Source: Novosphingobium aquimarinum
GTDB lineage: Bacteria > Pseudomonadota > Alphaproteobacteria > Sphingomonadales > Sphingomonadaceae
Assembly: GCF_009746585.1 (NCBI RefSeq)
Contig: NZ_WRPO01000004.1
Location: 1 to 64,000, forward strand
Direction: 5' to 3'
DNA: 64,000 nt
Position 1 is the stretch's first letter. Every line of letters starts with the position of its first letter. Below are positions 54,169 through 64,000 of the stretch, piece by piece. The translations under genes were made by a program, and so were the position numbers. The notes under the pieces are model-generated. The model saw nothing but the letters and a program-made list of their open reading frames with translations. It was not told the DNA's origin and did not search any database.

Positions 54169-54612
54169 TTACAGTACGAGGTTGGCGGGGCCGAATGCAT
54201 GGGGCAGCAGCGCTGACAGGCGTGTCTCCATCACCGCCTCGCCGCCCGCGCACCACACGACGGGATCGGTTTCGCCGAGTTGGGCCAGTTCGTTGAGGAC
54301 TTGCCTGCACCGGCCACAGGGCGTGACCGTGTCACGCGGTTCGCCCTCGATCCCGCCGATCACGGCCACCGCAACCAGCCCTCCGCGACGCCCCGCCGCC
54401 ATCGCGGCCGAGATTGCGACCGTCTCCGCGCACAGCGCCAGGCCGTAACTGGCATTCTCGACATTGGCACCACTCACGACGGTGCCGTCCTCGAACAGCA
54501 GAGCCGCGCCCACATGAAACCCCGAATAGGGGGCGTAGGCCTGCGCCATCGCCGTCCGCGCGTGGCGCACGAGTTCATCGCGCGTATCCGCTGAGGCTGT
54601 GGCATCGGTCAT
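54169..54612 (-). CDS. cdd: Cytidine deaminase
   Basis: 147 residues. The zinc site is formed by CAET (with the catalytic glutamate) and PCGRCRQ; the N-terminal PYSGFHVGAAL stretch binds the nucleoside. It converts cytidine and deoxycytidine to uridine forms in pyrimidine salvage. It overlaps the GH25-like gene by 4 nt, so it is translated as the second gene of that unit. Confidence 0.95.
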   Translation of the reverse strand: MTDATASADTRDELVRHARTAMAQAYAPYSGFHVGAALLFEDGTVVSGANVENASYGLALCAETVAISAAMAAGRRGGLVAVAVIGGIEGEPRDTVTPCGRCRQVLNELAQLGETDPVVWCAGGEAVMETRLSALLPHAFGPANLVL

Positions 54613-55307
54613 GGCCGCACCACCACCCAGCGAAGGTCGGTCTCGCCGACTTCATTGGCGAGATGCTTGTTGGCAGTCCACATCGTCCAGTGCCTCCCGG
54701 CATAGTCCGGCTGAAAGCGATCGCTCACCAGCCAGAGATTGCGATCGATCCGCGCGGCGACACCATACGTGTCTTCGAACGTCTCGGTCAGCTTGAGGAT
54801 GGTCGGCCGGCCAGTATGGGTCTCGACCTGGTTGAGAAAGGTCATCAGCTCGCTCTCCACTTTGGCATCGCTGACGGCGACGAGGCAACCTTCCGCCGTC
54901 GTATCGAGCTCAACCGCAGGCGGTAGCAATTTCGGATCGCGCGGCACCGTCGTCACGAAATTGGCGGCTTGTGCATCGGCTGGCTGGCACGGATCGTAGC
55001 GATGGAGCGCCCCGACTTGCATCCCCGCCTTGAGGGCACCGCGAAGGTTCTCGGTAAAACGCGGATCGCGCGCCGACGCGCTGGCGCTGGCATCGATATA
55101 AGCGAAGTTCGCACCGATCCCCTTGATCGTGCCCCAATCGATCGGGCCGTCCATGGCGCCGATTTCGACGCCCTGCAGCGGATACTCCTCGCGTGTGGGC
55201 TGCCAGTGCCGCAAATGCCACCAGACCCACCCGCCCGCAATGAGCGTGACGAGCGCGAGCGCGCCCAGGACGCGCGCCAAAACGGCACTGCCTTTCCGTT
55301 TCGCCAT
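54609..55307 (-). CDS. GH25-like (lysozyme-type) membrane-anchored protein
   Basis: 232 residues. A signal anchor (about 11-31) precedes a fold resembling glycoside hydrolase family 25: GVEIGAMDGPIDWGTIKGIG, FAYIDAS, then RFTENLRGALKAGMQVGALHRYDPC. The first aspartate of the usual GIDVS is replaced by glutamate, and the D-x-E pair expected in the middle reads ELDTTAE. It may thus be weakly active, inactive, or a binding protein for peptidoglycan. It overlaps cdd by ATGA. Confidence 0.78.
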   Translation of the reverse strand: MAKRKGSAVLARVLGALALVTLIAGGWVWWHLRHWQPTREEYPLQGVEIGAMDGPIDWGTIKGIGANFAYIDASASASARDPRFTENLRGALKAGMQVGALHRYDPCQPADAQAANFVTTVPRDPKLLPPAVELDTTAEGCLVAVSDAKVESELMTFLNQVETHTGRPTILKLTETFEDTYGVAARIDRNLWLVSDRFQPDYAGRHWTMWTANKHLANEVGETDLRWVVVRP

Positions 55308-55332
55308 CTCAAGCGTTCCCCGTGCCCGGCCC

Positions 55333-55815
55333 TCAGCCCCTGATATGCAGCACGCAGATCAGGGTAAAGAGCCTGCGGGCGGTATCGAAATCCGTTTCGA
55401 TCTTGCCTTCCAGGCGTTCGACCAGCATCTCGGATGCCTCGTTGTGGATGCCGCGGCGCGCCATGTCGATCGTCTCGATCTCGCGCGCGGTCGCCTTGCG
55501 CACGGCTTGATAATAGCTCTCGCAGATCGCGAAGTACTCGCGGATCGGGCGGCGGAAGCGACCCATGCCGAGGCCCAGCGTCTCCAGCTTGGTGCCCGCT
55601 TCATCGGATATCACCATCATCAGCCGGCCGTCCTGAACCGAGAGATGCAAGCGGTAGGGGCCGTGATGCCCCGCCTCGTAGGATCGGGTCGGCTTGAACG
55701 TGTTGTCCTCGATCAGATCGAACATGGCCACGCGCCGCTCTTGCTCGATGTCGGCATTGCGCGACAGAATCGTCGCTTCGTCCAGTTCTATGTGCGAAAT
55801 TCGCGGATCCGCCAT
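55333..55815 (-). CDS. UPF0262 family protein
   Basis: 160 residues, complete. RISHIELDE near the start, RLHLSVQDGRLMMVISDE in the middle and the RGIHNEASEMLVERLEGKIE region mark this alphaproteobacterial family of unknown function. It is cytoplasmic by composition. It stands 25 nt upstream of the GH25-like gene on the same strand. Confidence 0.9.
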   Translation of the reverse strand: MADPRISHIELDEATILSRNADIEQERRVAMFDLIEDNTFKPTRSYEAGHHGPYRLHLSVQDGRLMMVISDEAGTKLETLGLGMGRFRRPIREYFAICESYYQAVRKATAREIETIDMARRGIHNEASEMLVERLEGKIETDFDTARRLFTLICVLHIRG

Positions 55816-55971
55816 GGTCTTTGCGCCTTAGGCAATTGCGGCATGTCGGGGCAAGGGGCGAAGCTCTCGCGGTGAGCGATCCAGCCACCGCGCTCTTCCA
55901 CATGCTGTGGATTACTTTGCCGGGCCGCTGCGCTTGCGGCGACTCGTCCGCACGCGCATTGTCGTTCGCTT

Positions 55972-57489
55972 ATGGCCGAGCCCGAACTCCTGTTTCACAC
56001 CGCCAGTGTGCCCGAAGCACGCACCCTTCCCTCCAACGTCGAGGCCGAGGCTGCGTTTCTCGGCGCCGTGCTGATCGACAACCGCGTGCTGGAGGAACTT
56101 CAGACCCAGCTTGCGCCCGCGCACTTCTTCGAACCCGTGCACGCGCGGATCTACGAACGCATCGTTCAGTTGCTGGACCGCAAGGCGGTGGTCACCCCCG
56201 TGACGCTGCGCCCATATTTCGAAGCCGACGAAGCGCTCAAGCAACTGGGCGGCGTCGCCTATCTCGCGCGCCTCACCGCCGATGGCCAGGGCTTGCTCGC
56301 GCCGCGCGAACTCGCCGAGCAGATCTACGACTTGGCGCTGTTGCGCGAGCTGGTTTCCGTCGGCCGTGGACTGGTCGAAGGAGCGATGGATACGTCCGAA
56401 GCGGTCGAGCCGATGGAGCAGATCCAGCAGGCCGAAGCCGCGCTCTACAAGGTCGCCGAAGGCGCTGGCCCGAACAATGAGGCGCAAAGTTTTGGCGTCG
56501 CCACCCGCACCGCGATCCAGGCGATCGAAAAGGCGTTCAATTCGGGCGGCCATATTTCGGGCAAGACGACCGGGCTGACTTCGGTCAACGAGAAGATCGG
56601 CGGCTTGCACGATTCCGATTTGGTGATTCTCGCCGGGCGTCCGGGCATGGGTAAGACCTCGCTCGTCACCAACATCGCGTTCAATGCCGCGGATCGCTTG
56701 CTGCGCGACATCGCCGACGGCATTCCCGAAGAGAAATCGGTGGGCGCGGCAACCGCCTTCTTCAGTCTGGAAATGAGCGCCGACCAGCTGGCGACCCGTA
56801 TCCTCGCGGAGCAATCCGGGATCAGTTCGGAATCGCTGCGCATGGGCAAAATCAGCCGCGAGGATTTCCATTCGCTGTCCTTCGCCAGCCAGCGGCTTGC
56901 CGAACTGCCGCTCTACATCGATGACACGCCCGGTCTGACGATCGCCGCGCTGCGCGCGCGCGCGCGGCGGTTGAAGCGGCGGCACAATATCGGCCTGATC
57001 GTCATCGACTACCTGCAGCTGCTGCAGGGCTCGGGGCGCGCGCAGGACAACCGCGTCAACGAAATCAGTGAGATCAGCCGCGGTCTTAAGACTTTGGCGA
57101 AAGAGCTGCAGGTCCCCGTGATCGCGCTGTCGCAGCTCAGCCGCGCGGTCGAAAGCCGCGACGACAAACGCCCGATGCTTTCGGACTTGCGCGAGTCGGG
57201 CTCGATCGAGCAGGACGCGGACATGGTGTGGTTCGTCTTCCGCGAAGACTACTACCACAAGGCTTCCGAGCCCAAATATCCGACCGACACCGATCCGCCC
57301 GAAGTCGTCGCCAAGTTCGATGCCTGGCGCGAAAAGATGGAACAGATCATGGGTCTGTCCGAGCTCATCATCGCCAAGCAGCGCCATGGTGCGACCGGGA
57401 AGGTCCGCCTCAAGTTCGAGGCGCGGATTACCAAGTTCTCCGATCTCGCGCCCGAGGATATGCGCGCCGCGATGTACGGCGATGATTGA
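55972..57489 (+). CDS. dnaB: Replicative DNA helicase
   Basis: 505 residues. The N-terminal primase-interacting domain (about 15-120) and the RecA-like hexameric ATPase with Walker A GRPGMGKTS (about 222-230), LIVIDYLQLL and the SRAVESRDDKRP segment are present. It unwinds the chromosome at the fork. No intein interrupts it. It is divergent from the UPF0262 gene. Confidence 0.97.
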   Translation: MAEPELLFHTASVPEARTLPSNVEAEAAFLGAVLIDNRVLEELQTQLAPAHFFEPVHARIYERIVQLLDRKAVVTPVTLRPYFEADEALKQLGGVAYLARLTADGQGLLAPRELAEQIYDLALLRELVSVGRGLVEGAMDTSEAVEPMEQIQQAEAALYKVAEGAGPNNEAQSFGVATRTAIQAIEKAFNSGGHISGKTTGLTSVNEKIGGLHDSDLVILAGRPGMGKTSLVTNIAFNAADRLLRDIADGIPEEKSVGAATAFFSLEMSADQLATRILAEQSGISSESLRMGKISREDFHSLSFASQRLAELPLYIDDTPGLTIAALRARARRLKRRHNIGLIVIDYLQLLQGSGRAQDNRVNEISEISRGLKTLAKELQVPVIALSQLSRAVESRDDKRPMLSDLRESGSIEQDADMVWFVFREDYYHKASEPKYPTDTDPPEVVAKFDAWREKMEQIMGLSELIIAKQRHGATGKVRLKFEARITKFSDLAPEDMRAAMYGDD

Positions 57490-57558
57490 CGGCGTGAAGA
57501 TCGCCGCGTGCTGCGTAGCAAACAGAGCCGGCTGCACTGGCCGCAAGTAAAGAATGTC

Positions 57559-57630
57559 ATGCTCCTTGCCGGCGGCAGCGGGTCGATCGGCGCGGCGATC
57601 GCGTGCGGAGCGGGTGGCTCGAACCTCTGA
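57559..57630 (+). pseudogene. Possible remnant of a short-chain dehydrogenase gene
   Basis: The 23-codon frame reads MLLAGGSGSIGAAIACGAGG, the Rossmann-fold start of a short-chain dehydrogenase with its TGxxxGIG-like glycine pattern, and then stops at 57628-57630. Nothing recognisable follows in any frame. The remaining part of the 300-nt gap between dnaB and ftsH holds only the ftsH promoter. The stretch is too short to be certain that it is not chance. Confidence 0.3.
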
Positions 57631-57734
57631 CAGATCCTGCGTTGCGCGGGCTGTTTGATACCCCCTTACCCGGGTCGCAAAGGGTGCGTTTCAGGATCGC
57701 CGCCAAAACGGTCAATCACTGGGTTCGCGCTAAC

Positions 57735-57762
57735 TTGCCATTCAGGCCCGCGCGCCTACATT
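57735..57762 (+). promoter_or_regulatory. Probable housekeeping promoter of ftsH
   Basis: TTGCCA (57735-57740), 16 nt, CATTAT (57757-57762), close to the sigma-70 consensus. The expected start near 57769 leaves a ~22-nt leader before the ATG. Confidence 0.5.
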
Positions 57763-57790
57763 ATCCCTGCGAAAGGATGGCGCACAAAAG

Positions 57791-59725
<1,935 letters not shown>

Positions 59726-59746
59726 ACACTCCAGACGCGATAAATC

Positions 59747-59776
59747 CGGGGCCACGAGACAATTCTCGTGGCCCCG
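59747..59776 (+). terminator. Terminator after ftsH
   Basis: CGGGGCCACGAGA (59747-59759) pairs with TCTCGTGGCCCCG (59764-59776), a perfect 13-bp stem with a 4-nt loop, then TTCG. The T-run is short, but the stem is very strong. Confidence 0.72.
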
Positions 59777-59885
59777 TTCGTAACGAGGTTGTTTCGGGGC
59801 ATCGCGTTATCTCGAATTTAACCATCAGCTGACAATTTCGGTACCAGGATGCTCGCACTGCATCCACGCGACCGGATTGACTTTG

Positions 59886-60935
59886 ATGATGCACATGAAG
59901 CTCGACGACGAGGCCGGGCGGCAAGCCGCCCTCGATCGCTACGACCTGGCGGAAAAGCGCATCGAGCCGTTCGAACGGATCACGGCGCTGGTCAAGACGG
60001 TCCTTGGCGTACCCATGGCCGCGGTCACCTTCATCGACGGCGACCGGCAGCGCATCCACACCCGCCAGGGTTTCGATCTCGAAGAAACGTCGCGATCGGA
60101 TTCGTTCTGTACGCACACCATCGCCATGTCGGACCCGCTGGTCGTGCCCGATGCCACGATCGATCCGCGCTTCAGTGAGAACCCGTTGGTTCTGGACGGC
60201 ACGCTGGCGAGCTACCTTGGCGTGCCGCTCACGACACCTGACGGATATAATCTCGGGGCGCTCTGCGCGCTCGACACCGTCGTGCGAACGTTCCGCCACC
60301 AAGACGTGGAAATCCTGTCGCGTTTCGCGGCCCTGGTCGTCGACGAGCTCGAGCTCCGCACGATCGCCCGGCAGGATGCTCTGACCGGGGTGCTGACGCG
60401 GCGCGCGTTTGTCGAGGGAGTCACGCGCGCGATCGATCGCTTCGGCCGCTACGGCCGCCCAGCCGCGCTGGTGCTGTTCGACATCGACCATTTCAAGTCG
60501 ATCAACGATAACTTTGGCCATCCGGTAGGGGACGAAGTGCTGCGGCAAGTCGCGAGTGCAGCCCGAGCCATGCTTCGTCCATCCGACATCCTCGGACGCC
60601 TCGGGGGCGAAGAATTCGGCGTGCTATTGCCCGAAACTGATCGCGCATCGTCGCTTGCTTGCGCCGAGCGCCTGCGCGGCGCCATCGGTTCGCTCGAGCT
60701 GCCGCAGTTGAACGGCGGCATGGTTTCAGCCAGTTTCGGAACTTCCAGCCTGTCGGGGCTGGTGCGACGCGCGGAGGCCTGGCTAGCCGAAGCCGATGCG
60801 GCGCTTTACATCGCCAAGCGTTCGGGTCGCAATCGCTGCATCGATGCCGATGACGCCGCCGATGCTGCCAGGGCTGCCGACGCCTCGATGCAGCTTTCGC
60901 AGACCGAAACCGACGCGCTCCAATTCGAGATCTGA
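59886..60935 (+). CDS. GAF-GGDEF diguanylate cyclase
   Basis: 349 residues. A GAF domain (about 20-160, with FCTHTIAM and VVPDATIDPRF, the same subtype as in the kinase at 34.4 kb) is followed by a GGDEF domain with GGEEF and an intact RxxD inhibitory site (RPSD nine residues before it). Soluble. It should be a product-inhibited cyclic di-GMP synthase sensing a small ligand. Several in-frame starts exist (TTG 59877, ATG 59886, 59889, 59895) without a clear ribosome site. Confidence 0.9.
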   Translation: MMHMKLDDEAGRQAALDRYDLAEKRIEPFERITALVKTVLGVPMAAVTFIDGDRQRIHTRQGFDLEETSRSDSFCTHTIAMSDPLVVPDATIDPRFSENPLVLDGTLASYLGVPLTTPDGYNLGALCALDTVVRTFRHQDVEILSRFAALVVDELELRTIARQDALTGVLTRRAFVEGVTRAIDRFGRYGRPAALVLFDIDHFKSINDNFGHPVGDEVLRQVASAARAMLRPSDILGRLGGEEFGVLLPETDRASSLACAERLRGAIGSLELPQLNGGMVSASFGTSSLSGLVRRAEAWLAEADAALYIAKRSGRNRCIDADDAADAARAADASMQLSQTETDALQFEI

Positions 60936-60941
60936 CGGCAC

Positions 60942-62015
60942 CTAGCCGACCAGTCCCAGCGTAAACAGCACCGTCACGAAGAGCGCCAGCACGAAACTCG
61001 GGATCATCACGGCCAGAAAGATCGTCCGCCACAGCGTCGAGAAATGCGAAAGCTCGTAAGTGCCTTTAAGGTGGCGATAGATGTGCAGGAAAGCGATGGC
61101 GGAAAATGCCGTCAATAGCCATTCCGAGCTCACGCCGAAGCCGCCGATGATGGTGGCCACGATCCCCATCAGCGACATGAAGGCGATCGAATAGGTCACG
61201 AAGATCGAGTGATCGTAGAGTCCGAACCGCCTGCGCCAAAGGAACACGAGCGCCACGACGGGCACAGAGATCGGGATCAGCAGCCAGGAAAATTTATAGG
61301 CATTGGTCTGGAGCTTGTAGAGCATCAGCCCCGGGTTCTCTCGCCACTTCTCGATGCCTTTGTCGAGACGCTTCCAGCCCGACTGCCAAGATCGCTCTTT
61401 TTCGGGCTTGAAGTCCTTGACCAACGGCAAACTGCGTAGCGAAGCGATGTCCTTGTCCAGCGTCGCGACCCGATCTCGGATCCTGCCGCGCCGTCCCTCC
61501 GATGTATCCGGATCGTTCAGTTCCTCGGCCAGTTCCTTGCGCTGATCGACGAGTTTCTTCTCGGCTTCCTGGACTTGTTCGGCTCCGGAGATGCCGCTTA
61601 TGTCAGTCGGGGCGGAAATCCCCATGATCTGGAACACCGCGAACATCACGAAGACCGAAAACAGGAACATCGCCATCGGCGAGACGAATTTACGCCGCTC
61701 GCCATCGATGTAGCGGCGAGTCAGTTCGCCGGGCTTCCAGGCGAGCATCGGCAGCGTGCTCCAGGTCCGTCCCTCGAGATGGAGCACGCCATGGAGGATA
61801 TCGTGAAACACGGCCCCGATGGTTTTGTGAAGATGCGCATGCTGGCCGCAGCTATGGCAATGCGGGCCGACTAGGACCGCGCCACAATTCAGACAGGCGG
61901 TCTCATGGGTATGGCCATCCCGACTGACTGCAATTCCATCACGCTCGCGCTCGACCGCACCGCCCATGAGCGCGCCTTCGATCACGCCGCCGAATCCCTC
62001 ACCGATGTCGCTCAT
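60942..62015 (-). CDS. DUF3667 zinc-ribbon membrane protein
   Basis: 357 residues. A CxxC...CxxC zinc ribbon (CLNCGAVLVGPHCHSCGQ, about 41-58) with surrounding histidines precedes the DUF3667 region (ILHGVLHLEGRTWSTLPMLAWKPGELTRRYIDG in fragments). After it come four to five hydrophobic segments. A charged helical stretch lies between the first and second (about 143-215). The role is unknown. It converges with the cyclase gene. Confidence 0.88.
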   Translation of the reverse strand: MSDIGEGFGGVIEGALMGGAVERERDGIAVSRDGHTHETACLNCGAVLVGPHCHSCGQHAHLHKTIGAVFHDILHGVLHLEGRTWSTLPMLAWKPGELTRRYIDGERRKFVSPMAMFLFSVFVMFAVFQIMGISAPTDISGISGAEQVQEAEKKLVDQRKELAEELNDPDTSEGRRGRIRDRVATLDKDIASLRSLPLVKDFKPEKERSWQSGWKRLDKGIEKWRENPGLMLYKLQTNAYKFSWLLIPISVPVVALVFLWRRRFGLYDHSIFVTYSIAFMSLMGIVATIIGGFGVSSEWLLTAFSAIAFLHIYRHLKGTYELSHFSTLWRTIFLAVMIPSFVLALFVTVLFTLGLVG

Positions 62016-62090
62016 CGCCCATAAACTAGCGGCGGATCACCCGATTGGATAGCGTCTCAGCAATACTGCGAAACGGCCCCGAAAGGCTCG

Positions 62091-62900
62091 CTAAGCCGCA
62101 CCGAGTTTTCGCTCGATCGCCTGCCACAAGCCGATGAAGCCGCGCGCAGCCGAGCTTTGCGGCGCCAGCGCGCCGACCGGCCGTTGCTGCGCCGCGCATT
62201 GTTCGACTGCGCTGGCATAAGGGATCGCGGGCCAGTCCGGATGCTCCTCGCGCGCGGTTCGGTGCAAGGTGCGGCGCATGTCGAGCATCGAGAACACCGG
62301 GAGGATCGGCGGGTGGCGCTTGCCGGTCCCGGTCACTTCGCTCACCACGATATCGAACGCCCGGCTGGAAAGCGGAGATGGGGGCAGCGGCACGATGATG
62401 AGATCGGCGGCACGGATCACTTGCGCGCTCAGCTCGTTCATCACCGGCGGACAATCGAGCACGATCCGCTCATAGCGGTCGGTCAGCCCCGAGGTCAGCT
62501 TGGCCAGCCGCTTGCGTTTGCCGATCTGCATCAGCTGGGCATCCAGCGCGCGGATCGATTCGTCCGCAGGCAGAACGTCGAGCCCTTCGTAGCCAGTCTT
62601 GCGGATCAGGCTTCGGGCGGCGCGCTCTTTCGAAAACACGTCTTCCGCCGGCTTGGCCGACTTGGCATCGAGCCCGTACAGGAAGCCGGAACCGCCAGCG
62701 GCATCGAGATCCCAAAGAAGCGTGGGATGCGCGGAAAGCTCGGCCGAACACCAGGCCAGATTCGCCGCGATGGTCGTTTTGCCAACGCCGCCCTTTACAC
62801 TGTAAACCGCGATCGTCGCTCCGCCGTCGGCTTTGACACGCGGAGCTTTCGACAACACCTTACCTGCCAACCGCGGGAGCGTACGGGCTTGCTTAGCCAA
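62091..62900 (-). CDS. ParA-family ATPase
   Basis: 269 residues. The deviant Walker A is YSVKGGVGKTTIAANLAW (about 33-50), followed by DLDAAGGSGF and LDCPPVM. No ParB gene or DNA-binding N-terminus is near, so a chromosomal orphan ParA/MinD-like role (placement of a cellular cargo, or regulation) is more likely than plasmid partition. The start codon is TTG at 62898-62900 behind a G-rich stretch; no suitable ATG is in frame. Confidence 0.88.
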   Translation of the reverse strand: MAKQARTLPRLAGKVLSKAPRVKADGGATIAVYSVKGGVGKTTIAANLAWCSAELSAHPTLLWDLDAAGGSGFLYGLDAKSAKPAEDVFSKERAARSLIRKTGYEGLDVLPADESIRALDAQLMQIGKRKRLAKLTSGLTDRYERIVLDCPPVMNELSAQVIRAADLIIVPLPPSPLSSRAFDIVVSEVTGTGKRHPPILPVFSMLDMRRTLHRTAREEHPDWPAIPYASAVEQCAAQQRPVGALAPQSSAARGFIGLWQAIERKLGAA

Positions 62901-62923
62901 TTGTACCGCCCCCCGGCGACGTA

Positions 62924-63268
62924 TCAGCCGTCGTAGTCGGAGCCGATCGACGAGTTGCGGGTGGGAGCGGAAGCCGTGATCCGCAGCGCTTCAGCCGACT
63001 GGCTGAGCGAGCCGATCTCGTCCATCTCGTCGTCGTCTTCGGGAAGCACTCGCTGCAGCGACGTGACCAGCGATTCCTTCAGTTCGGTCGGCTTGACGGT
63101 CGTCTCGGCGATCTCGCGCAGGGCCACGACCGGGTTCTTGTCGCGGTCGCGATCGATCGTCAGTTCCGCACCGCCCGCGATCTCCCGCGCACGCTGGGCG
63201 GCCAGCAGGACGAGATCGAAACGATTGGAAACCTTGTCGACGCAATCTTCGACGGTAACGCGCGCCAT
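62924..63268 (-). CDS. rpoZ: DNA-directed RNA polymerase subunit omega
   Basis: 114 residues. [20 protein letters not shown] and RAREIAGGA are the omega signatures. The C-terminal part is an acidic, variable tail. Omega stabilises the beta' subunit. The ATG at 63268 follows GGAG at 5-nt spacing; the GTG two codons upstream lies in that ribosome site. Confidence 0.95.
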   Translation of the reverse strand: MARVTVEDCVDKVSNRFDLVLLAAQRAREIAGGAELTIDRDRDKNPVVALREIAETTVKPTELKESLVTSLQRVLPEDDDEMDEIGSLSQSAEALRITASAPTRNSSIGSDYDG

Positions 63269-63415
63269 GGGCACTCCGATAAACTGAAGGTGTTATGGAA
63301 ACTCGCGCCTTAGTCGCGCCGCCGCCGGAAGTCAAGAAATGCAGGGTCGTGCCCCCCACACAGCCATGCGTCACCCCTCTGACAGCGTAAGCTCCGACAG
63401 CGGCGGCCGACGTCC

Positions 63416-64000
63416 TCATTCGATCGGCCGGTCGTTATCGAGAAGATCCGTCTTGCCCTCGCTAGCATTCGCCGCCGCGCGTTCCGCCTCGACCATGCCG
63501 CGCAAGTCATCTGTCGGTTTGACGTCTTCGCTCTCGGCTTCCAGCTTCGCGACCGGCCGCGCCGTGCTCGGCGCCTTGTCGGTTTCCTGTACCGCGTTTT
63601 CCAGCGACTGCGACGCCTCGCGGGAATCGAAGCGCAGCCGGTAGATGGGCTCGGGCAGCCCGAAGCCCGCGTCCTCCAGCGCCGCCTTCACGGCAACGAC
63701 CGCAAGGCTGCGGGCCTTGAACCAGTCCGTATGCTCCTGATCGATCCAGGCGAGGAACCGGATCAGGACGTTCGAATCGCCGACCTCGACCACTCGCGCC
63801 TCGGGGGCAGGATCGTCGAGAATGAAGGCTAGGTCCTTCATCGTGTCGCGGCCAAGCCGGCGTGCGGCCAGCGCATCGTCGTCGGCATCGATGCCGAGAT
63901 CGAACTGGAAACGCCGCTGCGGATTGCGCGTGTAGTTCAGGATGACCGCCTTGAAGACCTGTGAGTTGGGAACGCGCAGGTTGTTGCCATCGAGTGTCAT
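63416..64000 (-). CDS. Mechanosensitive ion channel MscS family, C-terminal part
   Basis: 194 residues visible; the gene continues beyond the right edge. The frame opens with TLDGNNLRVPNSQVFKAVI, the conserved beta-domain strand of MscS, followed by the alpha/beta C-terminal vestibule domain and a long charged tail (about 135-194). The transmembrane segments must lie outside the window. The ATG at the very edge is an internal codon, not the start. Confidence 0.85.
   Translation of the reverse strand: MTLDGNNLRVPNSQVFKAVILNYTRNPQRRFQFDLGIDADDDALAARRLGRDTMKDLAFILDDPAPEARVVEVGDSNVLIRFLAWIDQEHTDWFKARSLAVVAVKAALEDAGFGLPEPIYRLRFDSREASQSLENAVQETDKAPSTARPVAKLEAESEDVKPTDDLRGMVEAERAAANASEGKTDLLDNDRPIE

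Overview
The window reads as chromosomal DNA of a GC-rich alphaproteobacterium, most likely a sphingomonad (Novosphingobium/Sphingobium/Sphingomonas type). The support is the PhyR-NepR-EcfG general stress response locus, TonB-dependent receptor and UrcA proteins, several HWE-family kinases, GGAAC-N16/17-CGTT stress promoters, alphaproteobacterial SOS boxes of the GAAC-N7-GAAC type, and the gene content around uvrA, ftsH and rpoZ. I see no rRNA, tRNA, CRISPR array or prophage.

Layout. Positions 1-123 are the end of an insertion sequence (IS21-like) that has cut off the front of a sterol desaturase-family gene. Next come a TonB receptor, a small minus-strand group (secreted protein, UrcA, TPR-sulfotransferase), and a fructose module: a LacI-type regulator divergent from an EIIA-HPr-EI fusion, fruK, fruA and an OprB porin. 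From 14 to 24.4 kb lies fatty-acid metabolism: a translationally coupled fadL-fadD-merR-tesB operon facing a thiolase, a fused hydroxyacyl-CoA dehydrogenase/hydratase and an acyl-CoA dehydrogenase.

From about 25 to 43 kb is a stress and signalling island. It holds a Crp/Fnr regulator, heme oxygenase plus bacteriophytochrome kinase, topoisomerase IB, a DNA-repair operon (radical SAM protein, hemerythrin, UdgX), a pyridoxamine-oxidase-like protein, three HWE kinases, two EcfG sigma factors, PhyR, NepR, Fe/Mn superoxide dismutase and a GlsB-type membrane protein. Six perfect EcfG-type promoters and two near matches sit upstream of these genes. One perfect promoter has no protein gene behind it. 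It faces a sequence that folds into an 11-bp hairpin with a 26-nt, C-rich loop, followed by a textbook terminator. I interpret this as an EcfG-dependent small RNA of about 100 nt with the architecture of Caulobacter GsrN; it is the most interesting object in the window.

From 43 to 64 kb the content is mostly housekeeping: putA with its divergent Lrp-type regulator, two diguanylate cyclases, a CHRD protein, a sulfotransferase, uvrA with a LexA box, rlpA, a 47-residue small protein, cytidine deaminase, a GH25-like protein, UPF0262, dnaB, ftsH, a DUF3667 membrane protein, a ParA-like ATPase, rpoZ and the C-terminal part of a mechanosensitive channel cut by the window edge.

How it fits together: light (phytochrome) and other signals entering HWE kinases would phosphorylate PhyR. 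PhyR then sequesters NepR and frees EcfG, which activates the promoters found here, including those of the second sigma factor, the phytochrome operon and the candidate small RNA.
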